A DNA stretch of 64,000 nt from Methylumidiphilus sp963753955. Its GTDB lineage: Bacteria > Pseudomonadota > Gammaproteobacteria > Methylococcales > Methylococcaceae. The stretch spans positions 1 to 64,000 of the forward strand of contig CAVWEM010000007.1 in the NCBI GenBank assembly GCA_963753955.1. The letters run 5' to 3'. A program made the translations under genes and the position numbers. How positions within the stretch are numbered: the first letter of the stretch is position 1; the number at the start of each line of letters is the position of its first letter. The notes under the pieces were generated by a model. That model had not been told where the DNA came from, made no database searches, and saw nothing but the letters and a program-made list of their open reading frames with translations. This document shows, in pieces, positions 9,516-18,601 of the stretch.

Positions 9516-9898
9516 TGGTAGATGGCCTCGGGGGATTTCAACACGGGATCCACGACCTCCCATTGCCCGTCACGCAGTCTGCGGAAAAAACAATGGTGGC
9601 GTCCGGTGTGGCAGGCGATGCCGCCTTCCTGCTCCACTTTGATTAGAATGACATCTTCGTCGCAATCCATGCGGATTTCCACCACTTTCTGCCGATGGCC
9701 GGATTCCTCGCCCTTGCGCCAGAGTCTGCACCTGGAGCGCGACCAGTACACGGCGTAGCCTTCCTCGGCGGTGAGCGCCAAGGATTGCCGGTTCATCCAG
9801 GCGAACATGAGGATTTGCCCGGTCGCGGCCTCTTGGGCGATGGCCGGAACCAGGCCGTCCGGCGTCCAGCGGATTGCGTCCAGCCAATTTTGATTCAT
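9512..9898 (-). CDS. hisI: phosphoribosyl-AMP cyclohydrolase HisI
   Basis: Opens the adenine ring of phosphoribosyl-AMP, the third step of histidine synthesis. The 128-residue protein has the family text QILMFAWMNRQSLALT, YWSRSRCRLWRKGEESGH and the metal-binding segment MDCDEDVILIKVEQ...ACHTGRHHCFF with conserved Cys and Asp residues. The ATG at 9898 overlaps the hisF stop (ATGA). HisI and HisE are separate proteins here, not the fused HisIE of enterobacteria. Confidence 0.95.
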   Translation of the reverse strand: MNQNWLDAIRWTPDGLVPAIAQEAATGQILMFAWMNRQSLALTAEEGYAVYWSRSRCRLWRKGEESGHRQKVVEIRMDCDEDVILIKVEQEGGIACHTGRHHCFFRRLRDGQWEVVDPVLKSPEAIYQ

Positions 9899-10650
9899 AG
9901 GCGCACCTCGATGCCCTGCGCGGCCATGTGTTCCTTGGCCTCGCGGATGGTGTGTTCGGCGAAGTGGAATATGCTGGCGGCCAGCACGGCGTCGGCCTTG
10001 CCTTGGAGTATCCCATCGGCTAGGTGCTGAAGATTGCCCACGCCGCCGGAGGCGATCACCGGCACGGCCACGGCTTCGCTGATGGCACGGGTCAGTTCCA
10101 GGTCGAAGCCGATGCGGGTGCCGTCGCGGTCCATGCTGGTCAGCAGGATTTCGCCCGCGCCGTAGTCCACCATCTTGCGCGCCCATTCCACCGCGTCCAG
10201 GCCGGTGGGCTTGCGCCCGCCATGGGTGAAGATTTCCCAGTGGTCGCCGACCTTTTTGGCGTCGATGGCGACGACGATGCATTGCGAACCGAACTTCTCC
10301 GCCGCCTCGCGCACGAACTCGGGGTCGGACACCGCCGCCGTGTTGATGCTGACCTTGTCGGCCCCGGCGTTGAGCATGCGCCGTATGTCCTCCAAGGTGC
10401 GGATGCCGCCGCCGACAGTGAGCGGGATGAACACTTCACCGGCCACCTGCTCCACCACATGTACCATGGTCTCGCGGTTGTCAGAGCTGGCCGTGATGTC
10501 GAGGAAGGTCAACTCGTCCGCGCCTTCCAGGTCGTAGCGGCGGGCGATTTCCACCGGGTCGCCGGCGTCGCGGATCTCGACGAACTTGACGCCTTTGACG
10601 ACGCGGCCATTGTCCACGTCCAGGCAGGGGATGATGCGTTTGGCCAGCAT
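9895..10650 (-). CDS. hisF: imidazole glycerol phosphate synthase cyclase subunit HisF
   Basis: TIM-barrel cyclase that uses ammonia from HisH to make imidazole glycerol phosphate and AICAR. The 251-residue protein starts MLAKRIIPCLDVDNGRVVKG, with the catalytic Asp in CLDVD and the second in LLTSMDRDGT. The phosphate-binding motifs LTVGGGI and VIASGGVG are intact. The start at 10650 is preferred over an upstream ATG at 10704 because it matches the family N-terminus. One base separates it from hisA. Confidence 0.96.
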   Translation of the reverse strand: MLAKRIIPCLDVDNGRVVKGVKFVEIRDAGDPVEIARRYDLEGADELTFLDITASSDNRETMVHVVEQVAGEVFIPLTVGGGIRTLEDIRRMLNAGADKVSINTAAVSDPEFVREAAEKFGSQCIVVAIDAKKVGDHWEIFTHGGRKPTGLDAVEWARKMVDYGAGEILLTSMDRDGTRIGFDLELTRAISEAVAVPVIASGGVGNLQHLADGILQGKADAVLAASIFHFAEHTIREAKEHMAAQGIEVRL

Positions 10651-10651
10651 T

Positions 10652-11383
10652 TTAAAAGCTTTCCGCCAACCTGCGGGCTTCCTCGAAGTCCAGAGTGCCT
10701 TCATAAATCGCCCGTCCGGTGATAGCCCCCATCACACCGTCGTTGACAATGCCGCCTAGGGCGCGGATGTCGTCGATATTGGTGATGCCGCCGGAGGCGA
10801 TGACCGGAATGCGAATGGCGCGGGCCAGACGGGCCGTCGCCTCGATGTTGACGCCGCCCATCATGCCGTCGCGGCTGATGTCGGTGTAGACGATGGCCTC
10901 GACGCCGTCGCCCTCGAATTTTTGCGCCAGGTCGATGACATCGTGGTGGGAAAGCTTGGACCAGCCGTCGATAGCGACCTTGCCGTCCTTGGCGTCCAGG
11001 CCGATGATGATGTGGTTGGGGAATTCCACCGCGATGTCGCTGACGAAATGTGGCTCCCTGACCGCCTTGGTGCCGATGATGACGTAATCGACCCCGGCGT
11101 TGAGATAGCCCTGGATGGTTTCCTCGTCGCGGATGCCGCCGCCGACTTGGATTTGCACGCCAGGGTACGCCTCGCGGATGGCGTGGATGACCTCGCCATT
11201 GCGCGGCACCCCGGCAAAAGCCCCGTCCAGATCGACCAAGTGCAAACGCCGCGCCCCGGCGGCCACCCAACGCCCGGCCACCGCCACCGGGTCGTCCGAA
11301 AACACCGTGTCGTCATCCATGCGCCCTTGCCTTAAGCGGACACACTTGCCATCTTTCAGGTCGATAGCAGGTATCAAAAGCAT
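10652..11383 (-). CDS. hisA: ProFAR isomerase HisA
   Basis: Isomerises ProFAR to PRFAR, the substrate of HisF. The 243-residue TIM barrel starts MLLIPAIDLKDGKCVRLRQG with the catalytic Asp in AIDLKDG, and carries VYTDISRDGMMGG and PVIASGGITN for phosphate binding. The two-fold half-barrel similarity with HisF is visible. It is 54 bases downstream of hisH. Confidence 0.96.
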   Translation of the reverse strand: MLLIPAIDLKDGKCVRLRQGRMDDDTVFSDDPVAVAGRWVAAGARRLHLVDLDGAFAGVPRNGEVIHAIREAYPGVQIQVGGGIRDEETIQGYLNAGVDYVIIGTKAVREPHFVSDIAVEFPNHIIIGLDAKDGKVAIDGWSKLSHHDVIDLAQKFEGDGVEAIVYTDISRDGMMGGVNIEATARLARAIRIPVIASGGITNIDDIRALGGIVNDGVMGAITGRAIYEGTLDFEEARRLAESF

Positions 11384-11437
11384 GTTCGAATCCTCGCTTG
11401 GCTGAATTTGTTGTGGGTTGTTGGGTTGGGCTGTCGC

Positions 11438-12082
11438 CTAATCGACTGGATTCCAGTGGAGGAAATTGGCCAGCAGGCGAAGCCCCACTGCCTGGCTTTT
11501 TTCCGGGTGGAACTGGGCCGCGAACAGCTTGCCATAGACCAGCGCGGCGGCGAAGGGGGTCGGATAATCGGTGGTTGCCGTGATATGCCCGGGTCGGGAC
11601 GGACAGGCGTAGTAGCTATGTACGAAATAAAACCGGCTATCTTGAGGAATGCCTTCCCACAAAGGATGCCCGCCGGTCTGGTGGACCCGGTTCCAGCCCA
11701 TGTGCGGAATCTTCAGCGTGTGGCCCTCGGCATCCATTAATCCGCAGTCAAAGCGTCTGACCCGTCCGGGCAAAAGCCCCAGACAGGCCACGCCGTCATT
11801 TTCCTCGCTTTCCTCCAGCAATGCCTGCATCCCCAGGCAAATTCCCAGAAATGGCTTGGCGGCGGCGAGTTCGCCCAAGACGGAAACCAGTTCACGTTCG
11901 CGCAAGGCAGCCATGCAATCGCGGATGGCCCCGACGCCGGGGAACACCACGCGGCCGGCGGTGCGCATTTGCCCTGGATCCGAAGTCACCAGGACACGGG
12001 TTTGGGGATCGACGTGTTGGAGAGCCTTGGCGATGGAATGGAGGTTGCCCATTCCATAATCGATGACGGCAACTGTGGACAT
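11438..12082 (-). CDS. hisH: imidazole glycerol phosphate synthase glutaminase subunit HisH
   Basis: Class I glutamine amidotransferase that supplies ammonia to HisF. The 214-residue protein has IDYGMGNLHSI at the N-terminus, the nucleophile Cys in FLGICLGMQALLE and the His-Glu pair in QFHPEKSQ. The ATG at 12082 gives the family start (STVAVIDYG); ATGs two codons further upstream are possible. nnrU lies upstream in the same direction. Confidence 0.95.
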   Translation of the reverse strand: MSTVAVIDYGMGNLHSIAKALQHVDPQTRVLVTSDPGQMRTAGRVVFPGVGAIRDCMAALRERELVSVLGELAAAKPFLGICLGMQALLEESEENDGVACLGLLPGRVRRFDCGLMDAEGHTLKIPHMGWNRVHQTGGHPLWEGIPQDSRFYFVHSYYACPSRPGHITATTDYPTPFAAALVYGKLFAAQFHPEKSQAVGLRLLANFLHWNPVD

Positions 12083-12126
12083 AGGCAAGAATGGGAAGAT
12101 GGCCGGTTAGTATGCTCGCGGGGTAA

Positions 12127-12705
12127 TCAGCCGAAGGGTCGCACACCGAAGAGCCAGCCATGCAGCCAAAAGGCGAAGACGGCCCAGGCAAGCAACCCGG
12201 CAACAACCGCCGCCAGATCGCGGCTCCACGGCCCGGATGGGTAGACAATGCCTGCGGCGCGGTCTCGACTACGCGCCGATTTAAAGTCCGACACACCCCA
12301 TGCGAGGAAAGAGCCGAACAGCAACACATCGGCCAAGTTGCCGTTGGCCAGCAGGTGGGCAAACGCCCAGCCCTTGACACCTGCTACCATGGGATGGCCG
12401 ATCTTGGCTTTGATCCGCGTGCCTGGGATGTAAGCGGTCGCAACCAGCACGAAAGAAAGAGCGGTGATCAATCCGGCCAAATGCCTCAGTGCGACGGGCG
12501 CAAACCACAGCACTATGGGGGCCGACCGTGCCTGCCCGAAGCCTACGACGATGAGCGTCAAGCCTACGAGGGACACCAGCGCGAATAGCCCTTTCCAAAC
12601 GTTGACCCCCAAGCGGGCCATCTGCGCTTCGCGCCAGCCGTCGGCATAGATGCGCACCGAATGGGCACCAAAGAAAATCACAAGGCCGAGAATCAAAACG
12701 ATCAT
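12127..12705 (-). CDS. NnrU family membrane protein
   Basis: A 192-residue integral membrane protein with five or six helices. FFGAHSVRIYADGWREAQMARLG, TAYIPGTRIKAKIGHPM and KGWAFAHLLANGNLADVLLFG are NnrU family signatures. NnrU was first linked to nitrite and nitric oxide reduction and resembles MddA/isoprenylcysteine methyltransferase-like membrane proteins, but its activity is not established. It is inserted between hisB and hisH in the same orientation with short gaps (44 and 71 bases), so it is probably part of the his transcript. Confidence 0.85.
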   Translation of the reverse strand: MIVLILGLVIFFGAHSVRIYADGWREAQMARLGVNVWKGLFALVSLVGLTLIVVGFGQARSAPIVLWFAPVALRHLAGLITALSFVLVATAYIPGTRIKAKIGHPMVAGVKGWAFAHLLANGNLADVLLFGSFLAWGVSDFKSARSRDRAAGIVYPSGPWSRDLAAVVAGLLAWAVFAFWLHGWLFGVRPFG

Positions 12706-12776
12706 GGTCTGTCCCAGTGGCGATTCAAACGGGTGGAAAGCGAGTTAAGGAAGCATTGCATGGCGGTCGTCATGGC

Positions 12777-13370
12777 CTAGAGCGCGCCTTTGGTGGAGGG
12801 AAGGATGCCTTGCATCCGGCCGTCCGGTTCCAGCGCCATGCGCAACGCCCGGCCAAATGCCTTGAAGATGGTTTCCGCCACATGGTGGGCGTTGACGCCT
12901 TTCAGGCTGTCGATATGGAGCGTGACTTTAGCATGATTGACGAAGCCCCGGAAGAACTCCAAGAACAAATCCACATCGAAGTCGCCGATGCGGTCGCGGG
13001 GGAAGGCCACGTCGTAGACTAGGCCCGGACGTCCGGAGAAGTCCACCACCACGCGGGACAGGGCCTCGTCCAGCGGCACATAGGCATGGCCGTAGCGGCG
13101 GATGCCTTTTTTGTCGCCTAGCGCCTGGGCTACCGCTTGGCCTAGGGTGATGCCGACATCCTCCACCGTGTGGTGGGCATCAATATGCAAATCGCCCTTG
13201 GCGAGGATGTCCAAGTCGATCAGGCCATGGCGGGCGACCTGATCCAGCATGTGTTCCAGGAAGGGCACGCCCGTGTCGAACCGCCCCGTGCCGGTGCCGT
13301 CCAGATTCAGCCGGACGCGGATTTGCGTTTCCAGGGTGTCGCGTTGTGTCTCCGCCGTGCGATCCGCCAT
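12777..13370 (-). CDS. hisB: imidazoleglycerol-phosphate dehydratase HisB
   Basis: Dehydrates imidazole glycerol phosphate in histidine synthesis. The 197-residue single-domain enzyme has the Mn-binding motifs FLEHMLDQVARHG, DLHIDAHHTVEDVGI and, in the second half, GVNAHHVAETIFKAFGRALR. It lacks the histidinol-phosphatase domain of the E. coli protein. The ATG at 13370 (MADRTAET) is preferred; the open frame goes on to 13460 but with non-family sequence. First gene of the his operon. Confidence 0.95.
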   Translation of the reverse strand: MADRTAETQRDTLETQIRVRLNLDGTGTGRFDTGVPFLEHMLDQVARHGLIDLDILAKGDLHIDAHHTVEDVGITLGQAVAQALGDKKGIRRYGHAYVPLDEALSRVVVDFSGRPGLVYDVAFPRDRIGDFDVDLFLEFFRGFVNHAKVTLHIDSLKGVNAHHVAETIFKAFGRALRMALEPDGRMQGILPSTKGAL

Positions 13371-13718
13371 TTGCCTTAAACTTCCGAGGGTAAGAGATTG
13401 ATTTTGAAAAAAGCCGCAACGGCCCGATTCAAGTTGACGCATATGATAAAGGCTGGGCACGGATTGTAAACCCTTGCGCGGGAATACCCATAATCTGGGT
13501 GGCGTGTAGGGAAAATCCTACAAAAAAATCATCCTTTTTCGCCATGATGCGGGCATCGTTTGGGGGGAAAATATGACCGTCGCCGATTACCGAACACCGG
13601 ATAGGGAATTCTAAGGAATGTCAGCAGGATGCTGCCAAGGACAGGAGTTAGCCAACCAAATCGGCGATAAAGCCCCGGACAGCGGATGTCCCGGGGCTTT
13701 TCCTTTTGGGGCTGTGTG
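13371..13718. other. intergenic region between hisB and the radical SAM gene
   Basis: About 350 bases without a supported gene. The his operon promoter should lie at the left end on the minus strand. The right end carries a terminator-like hairpin (listed separately). No conserved reading frame was seen. Confidence 0.6.
13669..13703 (-). terminator. hairpin after the radical SAM gene
   Basis: Arms AAAGCCCCGG (13669-13678) and CCGGGGCTTT (13691-13700) pair perfectly around a 12-base loop. The stem is GC-rich with T-runs on both sides, so it could act in both directions. It lies 19 bases beyond the stop of the minus-strand radical SAM gene, where a terminator is expected. Confidence 0.65.
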
Positions 13719-14564
13719 TCACAGGCTCCACTTTGCCTCCAGTCCAAGGCCGCGCACTCCCGTAGCGAAGTCTTCCATCCATGGCGAGGGCAGGGCGGAC
13801 AGGCGCGGGGCTTCGGCCTGCAGGGACGGGCGGGCCAGGCCGTAAAGCAACACCCCGCGCAAAGGGATTTTCCGGCGCAGGGCCAGACCCAGGAAATCCA
13901 GATAAGCTTGGCGTTCTTCCTTTGAAGGCGGTTGGCCGTCGAAGGCGAACAAACAGGTTTGCAGCCAGATCGGGCAAAGTCTGGCGGCGGTCTCCAAATC
14001 CTGCAGCACACTGGACGGTGTGCGGTGGACGCCGTTGATGCGATAGATGCCGGCTTCCGTGACGCTATCCAGTTTGAACCAGACTTCCCCCCCCGCCCCG
14101 CCCCAGCGTCCCAGCCCCCGTCGCACGGTTTCCCGCCGCATCAGGCTGCCGTTGGTGATCAAGATCAGCTTGGCCTGGCCCGGCAAGCCATATTCCGCAT
14201 GGATCTTCACGATCAGTTCGATCACCCGGTCGAATTCCGCCGAGCCGGTGGGTTCGCCATTGCCCGAAATGGCGATGTCGCGGATGATCCGTAGATCCTG
14301 CGGCACTTCGAAACGCTGGTAGAAATCACCGTGCAGCACATCGTCCAGAAAACGGCGCAACTCCCTTTCCAGCAAGCCTAAATCTGTTGTCGGCGCGGTG
14401 CCGCGCTGGAGATCCGGCACCTGGCAATAGACGCAACGCCAATTGCAGGCATTGTTGGGATTGAGGTTCACGCCTATCGACAGGCCGCCGCTACGCCGGG
14501 AAATGACCGGATAGACATAAGTCAATCCCGCACTGTCGCGGTTATGGTTGGAGGTGGTAAGCAT
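13719..14564 (-). CDS. radical SAM protein
   Basis: A 281-residue protein with the radical SAM cluster motif CNWRCVYC (CX3CX2C) near residues 41-48, a GNGEPTG segment that fits the S-adenosylmethionine-binding GGE-type motif, and the ITNGSLM strand typical of the barrel. N-terminal text RRSGGLSIGVNLNPNNAC is shared with stand-alone radical SAM proteins of unknown substrate. No auxiliary FeS domain is visible. The start overlaps the end of the CcdA-like gene by 23 bases. The reaction cannot be assigned. Confidence 0.8.
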   Translation of the reverse strand: MLTTSNHNRDSAGLTYVYPVISRRSGGLSIGVNLNPNNACNWRCVYCQVPDLQRGTAPTTDLGLLERELRRFLDDVLHGDFYQRFEVPQDLRIIRDIAISGNGEPTGSAEFDRVIELIVKIHAEYGLPGQAKLILITNGSLMRRETVRRGLGRWGGAGGEVWFKLDSVTEAGIYRINGVHRTPSSVLQDLETAARLCPIWLQTCLFAFDGQPPSKEERQAYLDFLGLALRRKIPLRGVLLYGLARPSLQAEAPRLSALPSPWMEDFATGVRGLGLEAKWSL

Positions 14565-14742
14565 GTTGGGGGAGTTCCCTAAGCGCCGGTAAATAAGATT
14601 TTGCCTTTTTGGCTTTCACAAGTTCTGCGAGTTGGGTCTCAAAGGCTTGCGAAAGATTGATGTCCAAGGCCTTGGCTTCCCGCAATAAATCGGCATTGAT
14701 GGACAAATTGGTGGTTTTCTTGGGGGCGGGCTGGGCAGACAT
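14542..14742 (-). CDS. orphan CcdA-like antitoxin, C-terminally altered
   Basis: A short protein whose core KKTTNLSINADLLREAKALD followed by INLSQAFETQLAELV matches the ribbon-helix-helix N-terminal domain of type II CcdA antitoxins. The usual C-terminal toxin-binding tail (WxxENREAIxAYN type) is missing; after KAKKAKSYL the sequence departs from the family and overlaps the radical SAM start. No CcdB-like toxin gene is next to it. It may be a degraded or solitary antitoxin. ATG at 14742 is preferred over one at 14772. Confidence 0.65.
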   Translation of the reverse strand: MSAQPAPKKTTNLSINADLLREAKALDINLSQAFETQLAELVKAKKAKSYLPALRELPQHAYHLQP

Positions 14743-14966
14743 GGCGGGTTCCGTGGAGTGATGGATGCGCATAGGCTATGCGTATTTTTCTGAAAGGACA
14801 ATTAATCTCCCACGCAAGAAGGCTTCGGCGTCCGTCGCCCACGCCCAATCCCGTAAGGCCGCATCAAGCGGCCCTAAGCGACATATGACCCCGTTGCGCA
14901 CCGTATGCGAGAATATGCCCAGTTTGTCTACGCTGTTCCCAATCACCCAATGGCAGGGCTTATCCT

Positions 14967-15716
14967 ATGGAGCTTGACTGGTCGACTTTCTTGCTGGAAA
15001 TCCTCAATTTCCTGGTTCTGCTATGGATACTCAAGCGCTTCCTCTACAAACCCGTGTTGGAGACCATAGCAAAGCGCCAGGCTGGCATAGCGCAGACCCT
15101 GGCTTCGGCCCAAGCCATCCGCACCGAGGCGGAGGCTTTGCAAACCCAGTATGAAAGCCGGTTGGGCCAATGGAGCGCGGAGCGGGAGTCGGCGCGGGAG
15201 GGGCTGCGCCGGGAAATCGCCTTGGAACGGGAGCGCCTGCTGGCGGCCGTGGAGCAGGAATTGGAGCGCGACCGTGAAAAGGCCCGCGTGTTGGAAGAAA
15301 AGCTACGGGCAGACCATTTGCGCCAATACCAGGAGGTCGCCTTGGCGCAAGGCACCCGCTTTGTCGCCCGCTTGCTGGCCGACCTTGCCGACCCCGAATT
15401 GAGCCTCCGCTTGTTCGACTTGGCGTTGCGCCAACTGGACAGCTTGCCCGAGGAACGCCTCAACGCCATCCGTCTGGCCTGCGAGGAAGCCCCCGAGCAA
15501 GCCGAGGCTGTCACGGCTTATCCGCTGGACGCAGAGCGTCGGCAGATGCTCGCGGACAAGCTGGGCGGCTTGGTGGGGATGCCGGTGGCCTGTCGCTATG
15601 CCGAAGATGCTGATCTGCTGGCAGGACTGCGCGTCACCCTGGGGCCGTGGGTGTTCCAGGCCAATCTGCAGGACGAGATGAAAGGCTTCGCCGCCTCTGC
15701 CCATGAACCCGACTGA
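14967..15716 (+). CDS. atpF: orphan N-type ATP synthase subunit b (b/delta-like)
   Basis: A 249-residue protein with one N-terminal membrane helix (LLEILNFLVLLWILKRFLYKPV) and a long coiled coil, as in subunit b of F-type ATPases. The extended C-terminal region (from about residue 130) resembles the delta-like extension seen in subunit b of the alternate Na+-type (N-type) ATPases, which have no separate delta. In those operons atpF is preceded by atpE and followed by atpA. Here only atpA follows (14-base overlap) and nothing recognisable precedes it. A remnant or a cut-down operon. Confidence 0.85.
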   Translation: MELDWSTFLLEILNFLVLLWILKRFLYKPVLETIAKRQAGIAQTLASAQAIRTEAEALQTQYESRLGQWSAERESAREGLRREIALERERLLAAVEQELERDREKARVLEEKLRADHLRQYQEVALAQGTRFVARLLADLADPELSLRLFDLALRQLDSLPEERLNAIRLACEEAPEQAEAVTAYPLDAERRQMLADKLGGLVGMPVACRYAEDADLLAGLRVTLGPWVFQANLQDEMKGFAASAHEPD

Positions 15717-17191
15717 ATCGCGCCCGGCACCGGTTTCGGATCTACTGGAACGGCAAGCCCGTTGGCTGGACGCTTATCGGCTGGATCTTCGCGTCGCCGA
15801 GCAAGGCACGGTCGTTTCGGTCGGCGACGGCATCGCCTGGATTGCCGGCCTACCCTCCGCCGCCATGGACGAGGTGTTGCTGCTGGATGACGGTAGCCAA
15901 GCCTTGGTGTTCGACCTCAACCAAGGTTTGCTGGGCGCGATCCTGCTCCACGACACCGAGCAGCTCACCGCAGGCACCACCGCCCGCCGCGTCGGCCAGC
16001 CCTTAAGCACTCCCGTGGGTGATGGCCTGCTCGGGCGAGTCGTCGATCCCTTAGGTGTCCCGCTGGACGGACTGCCGCCGGTTCCCCGCAATGGCCTGCA
16101 ACGGCTGGAGGGCAATTCGCCCGCCATCATCCGCCGCGATTTCGTCCACGAACCTCTCTACACTGGTATCAAGATCGTCGATGCCTTGGTTCCCATCGGC
16201 AAAGGCCAGCGCCAACTCATCATCGGCGACGAAGGTTTGGGGCGCAGCGCGTTAGGCCTAGACGCTGTCATCCACCAGCGCGGCCAGGCGGTCTATTGTG
16301 TGTATGTGCTGATTGGGCAGAAGCGTTCCACGGTGGTCAACACGCTTCAGATTTTGCGCGACCACGGCGCGATGGATTACACCTGTGTAGTGGTTGCCGA
16401 GGCCAGCGCCCTGCCTGGATTGAAGCATCTCGCCCCTTACGCAGGCTGCGCCATCGCCGAGTACTGGATGGAGCGTGGCCGCGACACCCTGGTGGTGTAT
16501 GACGATTTGTCCACCCACGCCCGCACTTACCGCGAATTGTCCCTGCTGTTGCGCCGGCCACCGGGGCGCGAAGCCTATCCCGGCGACATCTTTTCGATCC
16601 ACGCGGGGCTGTTGGAACGCTCCACCTGCCTGAATGTGGCCCACGGCGGCGGCAGCATGACCGCCCTGCCTATCGTGGAAACCCAACAAGGCGACATCGC
16701 CAGCTACATTCCCACCAATCTGATTTCCATCACTGACGGCCAGATCTATCTGGATGCCGATTTGTTCGCATCAGGTTTCCGCCCCGCCATCGACATCGCC
16801 CGCTCCGTCTCCCGCATCGGTGGCCGCGCCCAGCACGCTGCCATCAAAGCCGAGGCAGGCAGGATGAAGCTGGATTATCTGCAATTCATGGAACTGGAGA
16901 TTTTCACCCGCTTTGGCACCAAGCTGGACGCAGCCATGGAAAGACCCTTGCGCCGAGGCCGGTTGCTGCGGGAAATCCTCAAGCAAGACCGTCTCGCACC
17001 TTTGCGGGTTGAATGCCAAGTGGCCTGGCTGATCGCCTTCAACGACGGGCTGCTTGATCGCTTCGAGCCGGAACGGATAGGGGGGGTATTGGAGCACTTA
17101 AACGGCCGGGCCTGGCGAATCCGGCTTGCACCTCGAAGTAGGGCGGGAAGAATGGCGACAGGCCGTGGATGGGTGGCTAGTGGGTTTGTAG
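15703..17191 (+). CDS. atpA: orphan ATP synthase alpha subunit, degenerate P-loop and C-terminal frameshift
   Basis: About 495 residues matching the F1 alpha subunit: beta-barrel domain, nucleotide-binding domain (REFVHEPLYTG-type text, GIKIVDALVPIGKGQRQLII) and the alpha signature ISITDGQIYLDADLFASGFR. Two oddities. The P-loop at residues 175-182 reads GDEGLGRS instead of GDRQTGKT, so the nucleotide-binding Lys is Arg. Near 17107-17110 an extra base in a G run shifts the frame: one frame over gives a normal tail (EEWRQAVDGWLVGL) ending at 17191, whereas the uncorrected frame runs to 17217. No gamma or beta gene follows. Confidence 0.85.
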
Positions 17192-17354
17192 GCCGATGGC
17201 CGGACGCGGCTGGATGAAATGCGAAATTTGATCAATTCCAGATTGGCGGTTTCTATGCTCTAATAATCCCTAGGTACTGATTCAGACAAGCGACGGTACG
17301 CGACAGCCAAGCGTCCCCATCGACGATTTCTTATAAGGGCACTCCAGACCACCG

Positions 17355-17990
17355 ATGCCGCAAATCCCGAAACAAAGCGCCGTGGCGCAAGCGGATCTCG
17401 CCGCTTGCCACGATTGCGATTTGCTGTTCCCCAAGCCACGTTTGCGCAAAGGCGAGAGGGCTCTGTGTCCGCGTTGCGGTGCGCTGTTGTTCGAGCTCAA
17501 GGGCAACAGCCTCGACCATTCGCTGGCTTTGGCCCTGACCAGCCTGGTTTTGTTCGTGCTGGCCAATGTCAATACTTTGTTGACCATGAAGATTGGTGGA
17601 CGGATACAAACGGGAGCCATCATCAGCGGCGTCAAGGAACTCTATGATCAGGGCTTCTGGGAAATAGCGTTCTTGGTTTTCGTTGTCAGCATCTTGGCGC
17701 CCTTGCTCAAAATCCTCTGCATCTTTTATGTGCTGGTGCCGCTGAAGCTGGATTTCCGCCTGCCCTATGCCACCCGTGTTTTCCGGCTGTTTGAAACTCT
17801 GCATCCTTGGGCGATGACGGAGGTTTATATGCTGGGCATCCTGGTCGCCGTCGTGAAGCTGGCCGATCTGGCATCCATCGAACCCGGTATCGCCTTGTAT
17901 TCCTTCGCGGCCTTGATTTTGTCCATGGCGGCGACGGACGCCTCGTTGGAGAACCACGAAATTTGGGAACAATTGGAGGCATCACCATGA
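17355..17990 (+). CDS. pqiA: PqiA/YebS-like inner-membrane protein, first copy
   Basis: A 211-residue protein with a zinc-ribbon start (CHDCDLLF, then CPRCGALL) and four membrane helices, the half-unit architecture of PqiA. ITVPVL/APLLKILCIF-type text and VEVYMLGILVAVVKLADLA are family signatures. E. coli PqiA carries two such units in one chain; here they are two genes. It is thought to work with the MCE protein PqiB in lipid movement across the envelope. The stop overlaps the next start (ATGA). Confidence 0.85.
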   Translation: MPQIPKQSAVAQADLAACHDCDLLFPKPRLRKGERALCPRCGALLFELKGNSLDHSLALALTSLVLFVLANVNTLLTMKIGGRIQTGAIISGVKELYDQGFWEIAFLVFVVSILAPLLKILCIFYVLVPLKLDFRLPYATRVFRLFETLHPWAMTEVYMLGILVAVVKLADLASIEPGIALYSFAALILSMAATDASLENHEIWEQLEASP

Positions 17991-18601
17991 ATACCGCCGC
18001 GCACAGCGGGTATTTGCTTTGCCACATCTGCCATCTGCTCAGTCGGCCGACTGCGCCCCATCCTTGTTGCCCGCGTTGCGGCGCACCTCTGCACCCACGC
18101 AAGCTCGACAGCTTGACGCGGACTTGGGCGCTCACGTTGACCGCTTACATTCTCTATATCCCGGCTAATCTGCTGCCGGTGATGAGCGTGACCATGTCGG
18201 GGCGTGGCGAGCCGGACACCATCTTGAGCGGGGTCAAAGAACTGGCTCTGAGCGGCATGTGGCCGTTGGCCCTACTGGTGTTTTTCGCCAGCATCACGGT
18301 GCCGGTGCTGAAGCTCTTGGTGCTGACGTATTTGCTGCTGTCGGTGCAGTTCAGGTCGATGTGGCGGCCAAGGGAACGCACGGTGCTTTACCGGATCACC
18401 GAGTCGGTCGGTCGCTGGTCGATGATCGACATTTTCGTCATCGCCATCCTGGTCGCGCTTGTAAAGCTGGGTTCCCTGGCCACGATTGAGGCAGGGGCAG
18501 GCGCGGTGGCCTTTGGCGGCGTGGTGGTCATCACCATGTTTGCCGCCATGAGCTTCGATCCACGCCTAATTTGGGACGCATTGGAAAACCATCATGAATG
18601 A
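17987..18601 (+). CDS. pqiA: PqiA-like inner-membrane protein, second copy
   Basis: A 204-residue protein with CHICHLL and CPRCGAPL zinc-ribbon pairs and four membrane helices (for example PANLLPVMSVTM, PLALLVFFASITVPVLKLLV, MIDIFVIAILVALVKLGSLA). It is homologous to the gene just upstream; together they equal one two-unit PqiA. The ATG at 17987 overlaps the upstream stop and is chosen over a longer frame opening at 17807. Its end overlaps pqiB by 8 bases. Confidence 0.88.
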   Translation: MNTAAHSGYLLCHICHLLSRPTAPHPCCPRCGAPLHPRKLDSLTRTWALTLTAYILYIPANLLPVMSVTMSGRGEPDTILSGVKELALSGMWPLALLVFFASITVPVLKLLVLTYLLLSVQFRSMWRPRERTVLYRITESVGRWSMIDIFVIAILVALVKLGSLATIEAGAGAVAFGGVVVITMFAAMSFDPRLIWDALENHHE

